In this document: piece by piece, positions 56,086 to 64,000 of the stretch
Position numbering within the stretch: the stretch's first letter is position 1
Layout: the number at the start of each line of letters is the position of its first letter
Assembly: GCA_000750105.3 (NCBI GenBank)
Contig: JPHH03000031.1
Location: 124,001 to 188,000 of the forward strand
DNA: 64,000 nt
DNA from: Tolypocladium sp. Sup5 PDA-1
Lineage: Eukaryota; Ascomycota; Sordariomycetes; Hypocreales; Ophiocordycipitaceae
Direction: 5' to 3'
Translations under genes and position numbers: made by a program
The notes under the pieces: model-generated
Databases searched by the model: none
What the model was told of the DNA's origin: nothing
The model's input: only the letters and a program-made list of their open reading frames with translations

Positions 56086-59000
56086 TCACTGATTGCGGCT
56101 TGCCTTATCGCCTTCCAGGTGAATCTCGGCAACGTCGTCCGACTCTCCATCACTCCCTGCCTGGGCTGGCACGGAAAGGATACCATGGTCTTGCCAGTTG
56201 GCACTGTCCTCGGCAGCCGCGCCTGATGCCATGTCTGTATCCATCTCAAAGACCTCACGACCTCGGTCATCGCCTGACGAGTCGAACTGGGCATCGTCGC
56301 TGCCACAGTCGCCAGCGGTGGATCCTTCAGCCCCATTGCCGTCCAGCCCAGTAAACGACCAGCCCTGCGTCATGTTCAGAGACTTTGATCCGAGTGGCTG
56401 ATAGTTGCTTGGCACGTCTTCACCATCGTCCTCGATGCTTCGTCGGATGGACCTGTCGTATGGAGGGAGGTCTCCATCCTCTGGCCCGGCAAACTCTTTG
56501 GAGGTCTTCGTCGACCCACGGCCGTCTTCGCCCGACTCTGTGTTCTCGCTGTCGGACTGAGAGCTCTCCTTCTCGTACTTCTCGACGATCTCTGCGAACC
56601 GTAGCCCTCCTAGATAGCCACTGGAGCGTCGGCGATAGAAGAGCAAGTACGCGGCACTCGTGACAACGGATGTAGGATCTGAGACAACATGTACCGAAGA
56701 ATCTATTCCTGGATTAGCAAGCCGGCAGCCACGGTACTGGGGGGTTAGAGCAAACCATTGAAACTATACCACCGCTGGTCCACAAAGTTCTTGGCGTAGG
56801 CCGTGTAGTGGCCACCGCCGAGGCCTCCGTAGTGGTCGTCGACAGCAATCAAGTCGTAAATCTCGTTCTTTCCGTCTTCCTTCTGGATGACTCTTGAGGT
56901 AAGGTCAAGGTTCTCGATAGGGAAGTCGACCAGCACGTCCAGTTTGTCGCGACGCCAACCGGAGCTGCTAAAGCGCTTGAGGTGCGCAACCAGAATATCG
57001 GGCGTCTTCCACAGGTCGAACTTCTTGCTGGCTCGTCGGTGCTCCTTGCATCGTGGGCAGTACCACATGTCCTGCTCGGATAGAACCTCCGCTCGCTCGA
57101 ACTCGTCCAGACATTCTTCCAGAGTGATGCCCTTGGTGCGGCGTGTCTGCCGTCTTCTCTGAGTGGCCTTGAGGGCAGCATCATGCAGTACTTCGAGGTC
57201 CATGAACGTCCTAGCCCCTTGAGCAGGATCATCGCGTCTTGAGGTATTGCCGAAGACCATCTCCCAGGCGTCTTCGCTCCAGTCGACGACAATACCCTCG
57301 TAGAGGCGGATCAAAGGTCCGCCGTCGGCAACCGCTGGAGGCATCGGCTGTGGGTTGACTGCAGGGACACGCTGTGCATGTTTGCCAGCCCGCATCTGCT
57401 TGTCGCGACGTTTGTTGCCCTTCTTACCATAGGTCTTGTTGCCCTTGAACTTCTTCCGACCTCCAGCTCCAAACTTTTGGTGCTGTCGGCCGGGACGGCT
57501 TGCGAACTGAAGATTTGTTAGTAGAGCTTCAAGGTGTGAAATGTCCAGTAGTGGACATACCCTAGCAGCCGGAGAGGCGTCCTCGTCGCTAGACTCATCC
57601 ATCATCCGCGTCTGGGACGCTCCTGTTGGGGTTTCGTCTTCGTTGCTGCTCTCCTCGTTGCCAGAGCCAGTACTATCCAAGCTCTCAGGACTACCCTGGT
57701 CATCATCATTGGCATCAGGAATACGATCAGCCAGTTTGGGCAACGTTCTGGTGTTGTCGACACTAGACCATCCGGTTGGAACTGAGCCGTCCGTGTCGTT
57801 CATGAAGTACGACAACTCGAAGAGGTTTTGGAGTTCCGGGTCGACGAACGAGTTCGGGTCGACGAATTTGGGGCGTCGCGTGTTGAAGCGTTTCAGAATC
57901 TTGGACTGCGCGTTGGGCTTGTCGTTCGCATCCCTCATGGTGATGTCGACCATATCGTCCTCACCTTCGACTGAGCGGGTGGCAACCTTGCCGTCTCCGG
58001 AAGAATCAGCGTCAGAGGACGTGGTGATCACCATGTCACCATCTGCAGAGTCTGTGTTCTCGCTCTCGTGAGACGCGTCTGAGAGCTTCGACCACGTGGA
58101 GAACGTGGCGATCCTCTCGAGGACCTTGCGCTGGATGATGTCCAAGCTGGACGCCTCTTTCTTGGTTAACGTGATGAACGATGCTGGGGAAACATTCTCC
58201 GGTCCCCGTCCAGGGATCTGCGGCCGGCGGTGGAGAACTGGAACAACCATGATCTCGCACTGTTCTTCGTCCGAATCCGTGGACTCCGGAGGTGTATCAA
58301 TGTCCAGCATGGAACGATACTTCTTCCGCGGCGCCTTGCCGGGCCAGTTTGTCGGGACAGCCTCCAATTCATGCATGGTTGCCAGATCTGCCGACTGGAT
58401 GTCCTCGGAGACATCCTGATTGTTGTCATAGATCTTGAAGAAGCGATCCTTGAACTCCTCGGCGGCCATTAGTCGCTCCACAGGGACGCCAGTCCGATCT
58501 GAGATGTATTGCTTGAGCACTTCGACCGAGCTGTGTTTCGGTATTTCGACGTCGATCTTAACGGGGACGTCATTTAGCGGAAAGAACTTGATCGATTTGG
58601 TCCACTGGTTCTGGATGGGTAAGGGTAGGGTTAGGTTGTTGAAGGGATCAAAGGTAATGCTGATCTTGCCACACTCTGGGCACTTCAACGTCGACTTGTA
58701 CATTCCGGTGAAAAGATCGGCGATGACAGAATCGTCGCGTTTGCGAGTGATGTCCCAAACTTTGTCGGCCATCTCCTGAATAGCCTTTGGGTTATTGATC
58801 ATGTCGTCCGTGGAATCAGGCTTCTCGATGTAGGGTTTCTTCTTGATTCGGCTCAAATCCTCCTGAAGACCATCCAACAGGAAGCCCAGGAACTCCTGGG
58901 AATCCTGTTGGCCCCATCCCGAAAAAGCAGGACGGCAGCGGCCGACTGTGGATTTGAAGTCACGAGGGCTCACGGAGCCTCTTCCTTCTTCGTAGATCTC

Positions 59001-61065
59001 TCTCAGGAGATTGCCGTAGGCTATCGCCACCCTTCCCTCGTAACCAAGGATGTTGGTCTGGTTGATCTCGCCAAGATAGGACTCGGTCAGGAAATACTTT
59101 GTCAGCTCCTCCACACTGCGAACACACTGCAGAGCTGAGTTCATGTAGCAAGTGTTGCCCAGGTTGTGCAAACCCACGGCTCCTGTATTTCGGCCAAGTC
59201 GCTTCTTCTGAGCTCGACCGCGAGTCATGGGGCCTTCGCGGGCAGGGCTGCTCCTGTTACTGTTTGGCTTGGAGGACAAGCCGGCTGCATTCGATCTCGA
59301 CGGAATAGACTTTTGCGCAATCTTCTCTCGCCCAGTGTAGCTGCTGACCCAGTAATTGCCGATAGATTCGTCCAGGACCAAGGTTTGATCAGTAACCAGG
59401 TCGTAATGCTGGAGAGTTGTCTGGCCGTTGAACTTGTCGTTGGCGGTCTGATCTGCCAGCTTGACCTGGACTCGGGAGTCGCGCGCTTCAGAAAAGGTGG
59501 CAATATCGAGCAGGAGATTGGGCCATGCCTGTTCGAAATCCTTCGTGCCCTCTATCCGCCCAGGCGAGTCGGGTGGCGTGAGGGCTGACTGTGGCTCGGA
59601 TGGGCCGTCGGAAGCAGGAAGGGCCGGAGGAAGCATGAACAGCCGCACTTTGCGGTCCATGGGGATGCCAGTGAGAGTCTTCAACTCCTTCAGAAAGCTC
59701 TGAGCATGGGATGTGGAGCTTCTGGCAAGGACGAGAGGAGGCGGATTTCTGGCCTTGAGAGACTGCTCTATGGGCAGCGGGCTGACCTCCGACCACAGCC
59801 GATGAACGCGGAAGTTGGGCGGGTGGAACTCGTACATGATGTTCGGCGGAGCCTGCTTGCTGTCGGCGGTGTTGACTGCGGTGCGAACAATGGGGTCCTG
59901 GCCCTCCTTGATGCCGTACCAGTCCATGACCAGTTTCCAAGCGTCCTCGGGGAACAACTCGAAGGATTCAAGGCCAGAACCTGGCTTCAGGCGAGAAAAG
60001 CTCTTGCCGCCGGGGTCTTTGAGGACTTCCTCGACAATGTCGGAGTTGTCGATAGGGCCAAGTGGGGCCTCGTCGGGGATCGTCTTGGACGTTTTGGAAT
60101 CCGAACGCAGAGCAAGCGCCTTGTCGACCCATGATCGGGACACCAGGTAGGCCGCGCTACCCTCCTTTATGGGTGCTTCGGCGAACGCTTTCAACAGCAT
60201 TTCAATGATCTTGACTTGCTCCAAGAGCGGTGGAGGGGCTATTTTCATGTCAGCTGCATTCAAGGGTTGACAAAGAGTGACAAAGAAACTCGGGGCACGT
60301 CATATGTGACTTACGTTGAGACGCGGCATTACCAGCTGTGCCATGGCCGTTCGTCTCTGGCGCATCGATGCTCATAGCGCGAGGGAAACCATTGGACGAC
60401 CCGTTTCCATGTTCTGCTGGCTGAGGCACCTCCGCCTCTGCGTCGCCGTTCTTATGGGCTTCTGCTTCGGGTTCCATGCTCGAGGCCCGTCGTTTGAGCG
60501 GTGACGAGGATCGGTGAGGCAGCTCGGCATCGCCGTTCATAATGGCTCTCCTCGAGACGCGAAAGGGAGACTGGCTTCTGGCCGAGAGCAGCGCAGGGCC
60601 AGCCTCTTCGCCTCCTCTGTCGCTCTCCAAGGAGAGCTCCGCGTAGGCGGATGCACAGGGAGACGACGACGCCACGGACGAGGCGTAGTCGGCGGACACG
60701 AGGGAGCCTGCCTGCGTTTGCAGCCGCGGGGGCAGGCTGGACGCCGGGAGCGAGTCTGCGCGGAGGTAGAGGGACGAGTCGAGCCCGGAGGCTGCAGACT
60801 GGGCGGAGAAGGAGAGCGCCGGGTCGTCGTCGGGCTCACACGAGGGCAGGGCGGTGTCGGGAGAGGGCGAGCTGGGCGAGTCTAGGTCTCTTGTCGCGGG
60901 CGGCGGGCGGGCAAGCTTTCTCTTCTTTGAGGAAGACGTCTTGACAGTGAGCTGCCCGGGCAGCTCGGGGGGAAACTGGGGGCGTCGGCGGATCGAGAGC
61001 GCGAGGTCGGAGTCGATGGAGGGAGACGTCGCATCAGACTGGCGTCGTGATGGTGATGGGATCAT
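56086..61065 (-). CDS. ubp12: Ubiquitin carboxyl-terminal hydrolase, Ubp12/USP15 type
   Basis: Minus strand, exons 60315..61065, 57561..60253, 56756..57506 and 56086..56702, 1603 residues. The N-terminal 250 residues are Ser/Pro-rich and disordered. A DUSP-like domain follows (about 258-400, AAYLVSRSWVDKAL). The USP catalytic core begins at GLHNLGNTCYMNSALQC, with nucleophile Cys619, and ends with the histidine box GGHYTAYAKNF (His1381). Two Cys pairs (CPECG and CPRCK) fit the zinc ribbon. A long acidic insert splits the core, as in the Ubp12/USP4/15 group. The third exon ends at YSFN, and a 53-nt intron joins it to DSSVHVV and SAAYLLFYRRR, the usual end of the USP fold; without this intron the frame stops after YSFNGLL. 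The tail is acidic. Intron 2 (57507..57560) is 54 nt and stop-free. Start ATG at 61065 is the likeliest but not proven. Confidence 0.92.
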
Positions 61066-62479
61066 CAGCCAGCGGAAGAGAGCAGCAGGCAGGCATCACA
61101 CATGGAGAGACGAATGGGCTGGACGGGTTGGAAGCAAAAGCCAGCAGCTGTGGAGGCGGCGGGAGGCGTTGGTCGGTGGGGCTGGCGTTGCTGGTGCGCG
61201 CTGCGGAGCGTGGCGTCACAGAAGCGGCAGCGCTGGCCTGGCCGTGATTCAGGGCTGCCCTCCACTGCGTCGAGGCAACACCGACCCTGCGTGATGGGGT
61301 TCGTTTCTCACCAACCGTGAAGCCGTTGTCGGTTTTCTTGCATTAATAGCCCCCGGAAACAGCTGGCAGAACGCGCTGTAGCTATTGCGAGTTTTTTTTC
61401 CCCAGCGCGAGAGTGCATGCATGAATGATGAATGAATCCAGGAGGTGTGAGCACTGTGCCGCCAGTGGCTAGGTACCTAGGGCTACTAATCCCCACAAGG
61501 CACCTCAGGGCAAATCTGTCCCAGCACAGGGCGGTCACTGGGTCAGCGCCCTGAAGACGCCAAGCTGCCAACGGCTTAATGAGGTGGATGTACTCGTACT
61601 CCGTACGGAGTATTCGCACTCCGTAATCCCTACTACTCGTAGTGCCCGGCCAGGGCTCGTCAGTCCAAATCGAGATACGGAGAGGGCAAGGGAATGGAAG
61701 GGGTCCATTGTCCCTCCCTTCTTTGGTTGACATGCTGACGGCCATGCACACGTCCCTTGCAAAAGGACTATGTGTGGATTCGAAAACACACACAGCAGCA
61801 ACCTGAACATCCACCTTGTTCTCCTTTACAAGATGCAAAATGCACAGATGGCAGCTTCCTTTCCGTTCAAGCCCCGCCTCACAAAAACCCTTTCTACGAA
61901 GCGACGGCTGCAACGCCAGTGCTCTACGTCATGACTCGGACCCTGCAAGTGGATGAGAAAAGCCCTTGCCAAATTTCCATCTCTTTCTTCCCAAAGTATA
62001 CGGACTACGACTAGGGCAATCGTCCTTCGTACCCCGTACCTAATGCATGTCATGTCCAGGCTGCCTGATGCACCAACTTCAGGAGTCACCAATCGTGTCA
62101 TCCAAGGCAATAAGTAGACTACGCGGGCCATGCAGGCGGCTCTGTGCGCTTGCAGGACAGGCACAGTTGACTCATTTTGTCATCTTGCTATCTGACGACT
62201 GCCTTTTCTTGGCTCTAGGTGCTCGGCCACAGCTGTGCCAACGTGCTAAACACGCCCCGTCTCCGCAAACCATGAACCTTCTCTATAGGTAGGAGACACG
62301 AAGTACCCCTGACCGTAACGCAGATGCATCTCTATCAAGTCCTCTTCGTCGCCGATCCTTCTCTCCCTCGGGGGATGCTCGTGTAAAAACGCCAACGTCT
62401 ATTCGGCCATCTTTCGTCTGCCCGCCAACACCAGTGTACACGCTCCATTGATAACAACAACACCTCTTTACCGCACGCG
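61066..62479. other. Spacer between Ste23 and the Ubp12-type gene
   Basis: About 1.4 kb: Ubp12-type promoter and Ste23 3' UTR. Contains the perfect 16-bp palindrome at 61597-61612. No gene seen. Confidence 0.5.
61597..61612. repeat. Perfect 16-bp palindrome of the TACTCCGTA motif
   Basis: TACTCCGTACGGAGTA is its own reverse complement and unites both orientations of the 9-mer dispersed in this window. Further partial copies (CACTCCGTA) follow at about 61617-61625. Confidence 0.75.
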
Positions 62480-64000
62480 TTATAACTTTGCATCCGTCTC
62501 CTCAAACTCGCTCAGGTCCTTGACTGGTCTAGCTCCTAGGCTCGCCAGGAGACCGGCTTTGTATTGGCGGACGTCGATGATTTCTTGTGCAGCCGCAACA
62601 GCCGAGACCCCGTTCGTTGTCGCTCCAGGAACAGAGTCCTGTGTCGTTTGGCCCAGACCCAATTCCTTCGCTTTTGAAGTGATCGAGTCCCTCTTGCCAT
62701 CGGGCAGCCTCAGCTCCTCCTTGAGGTAGTTGTCAAGGAGGTCCAGGCTCTGCCGCTTCTCTTGTGGGATGTCTTTCAGTTCCAAGGATTGCAGAAGATC
62801 GATGATCTTGAGGTCTAGTTCGCCAGCGCCACGGGCATGTAGATGGACAGATATGCGCGCTCGGCTGCTCGAGGACGGGCTAAAGAACTTGTTGTAAAAC
62901 TCAATCATCTCAGGCTTGGTCAGCGGCTTAACGTTGACGGCATCAAGCTGGGCTGCGGAAACTGTTAGCATACATCTGCTCGCGCCGAGCCAGCCGTGTG
63001 GGTTACATACCTTGCTCGAAATCGTAGTACTCGTTGGAGATTTGCGTCCAGTGCCTGGACGTCTCTTGGTCGAGGTTCCTCAGCTTCTCCAGTCGCTTGA
63101 CAATGAGACTCCGCTTGTGACCCTCAAAGTCAGCATCACTCATCTTCTCCAGGGTCTGGCCGAACTGTGTCAAAAAGGCTTCAATGCGCTTGTCCAGGTA
63201 CTCCGGTGTCCTCTCGCTTTGCACCAGGAATCGGAAGCCGCAGGTAGTCGCAAAGTTTCGAATGCTCGAGAAGACAATGTATCCAAGCTGTTCCTTGGTT
63301 CTGAGTTGGTCAAACGCGGGCTCGTGAATCATCTGGTCCACCAGCAACGTCTTGGCGCGAGCGACGCGATCGCCTCTATCGCCGACGGAAAACCATGTCT
63401 CGATACAGTGGTTGACGTTTGCCGGGTCCTTGAGCGTCTTATTGAAGACGTAGTTGGACCCAGGTGGCAAGATGAGCGATCGGATGATGGGCCACTGAGA
63501 GCGAGGTAGAGTGCGAGGCTTGAGAGCCGACTCAACCATATCGGTCACCTTCAGGGCCTCGCCCTTGTACATGTTGCCATGCGCATACACCTCGATGTAC
63601 AGCTGAGCCAGCATCTGCTTGTGAAACAGCCTGACGGCGTCGACGGTGATGTTCTGCAGCTCTGCCGCGAGCTCCTCCACCACATAGTCGCGCTCCGCAT
63701 TTAGCCACGACATGATGTCGCCGACTTGTTGATAAGACGACTGCAGTTGCCAGTTCTCGTACCCACGGGTCAGGCGCTCCTTGACGATGTCGAATCGCTC
63801 GTCTTTGATGTCAAGGTCCCGCATGGTAACGGCGACCTGTTCCAACAAGACAGGGAGCTTGTCGTTGTATCCAGATATATCCAAAAAGAGGCCACGCGAG
63901 TCGAGTGACACGGTGTACTGCAAGCCAGCGAGCTCCGCGTCGTAAGAGTATTCCTCCAAGGCGTCTCGCACAAGCTCCGTGAATAGTCTTGCCTTGACGC
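62480..64000 (-). CDS. ste23: Ste23/insulin-degrading enzyme, C-terminal part (partial)
   Basis: Minus strand, exons 63011..64000 (open at the right edge) and 62480..62952, about 487 residues. This is the C-terminal half of an M16 metallopeptidase of the insulysin family; yeast Ste23 helps Axl1 trim a-factor precursor. Recognisable blocks: ARLFTELVRDALEEYSYDAELAG, ISGYNDKLPVLLEQV, NHCIETWFSVGD, FDQLRTKEQLGYIVFSS and DFEGHKRSLIVKRLEK. The zinc-binding HxxEH motif lies upstream, outside the window. The chain ends DAKL, giving AKL, a peroxisomal targeting-type tripeptide also found at the end of mammalian insulin-degrading enzyme. The 58-nt intron keeps frame (CAA G|CC CAG) and has a CTAAC branch point. 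Confidence 0.93.

Overview
The window is a piece of a filamentous ascomycete nuclear genome. Nearly every gene has short spliceosomal introns (about 40-180 nt) with GTANGT/GTGAGT donors, CTRAY-type branch sites and CAG/TAG acceptors. The gene set (DUF3074 protein, DUF1770/Atg43-like protein, fatty alcohol oxidase, Ste23, Smp3) is that of Pezizomycotina. GC-rich coding bias and protein style suggest Sordariomycetes, probably Hypocreales; that is inference, since no rRNA or marker locus is present.

Layout, left to right. Adenosine kinase 5' end (minus, cut by the left edge); ribosomal protein uL2 (minus); a DDT/WHIM/WSD chromatin-remodelling type protein (plus); a DUF1770/Atg43-family protein (minus); translation release factor eRF1 (plus); an intronless Lam1/Lam3 (Ysp1/Sip3)-type BAR-PH-GRAM-VASt membrane protein (plus); a DUF3074 protein (plus); a Trm732/THADA protein (minus); ribosomal protein uL1 (plus); GPI mannosyltransferase 4 Smp3 (minus); Skp1 (plus); ribosomal protein eL39 (minus); the small GTPase Arl1 (plus); a small-subunit catalase (plus); an unrecognised 341-residue protein (minus); long-chain fatty alcohol oxidase (minus); class I cAMP phosphodiesterase Pde2 (minus); a Ubp12-type deubiquitinase (minus); and the C-terminal part of Ste23/insulin-degrading enzyme (minus, cut by the right edge).

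The content is mostly housekeeping: translation (uL2, uL1, eL39, eRF1, Trm732), ubiquitin pathway (Skp1, Ubp12), membrane and lipid work (Sip3-like, Smp3, Arl1, fatty alcohol oxidase), oxidative metabolism (catalase, alcohol oxidase) and cAMP signalling (Pde2). I see no biosynthetic cluster, rRNA, tRNA, CRISPR or intact transposon, and no convincing new multi-gene system. The right half has long gene-poor spacers (39.2-45.1 kb, 47.6-49.8 kb, 52.7-56.1 kb) with microsatellites, a 37-nt poly(A) tract behind a polyadenylation-like signal, and a dispersed 9-mer TACTCCGTA/TACGGAGTA that I found only in non-coding DNA. The most useful protein-level observations are a predicted Atg8-interacting motif in the DUF1770 protein, a C-terminal AKL on Ste23, a stop-free 54-nt intron in the deubiquitinase, a 5-nt terminal coding exon in eRF1, and CACGTG boxes upstream of all three ribosomal-protein genes. 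Exon boundaries were set by hand from splice signals and reading frame.
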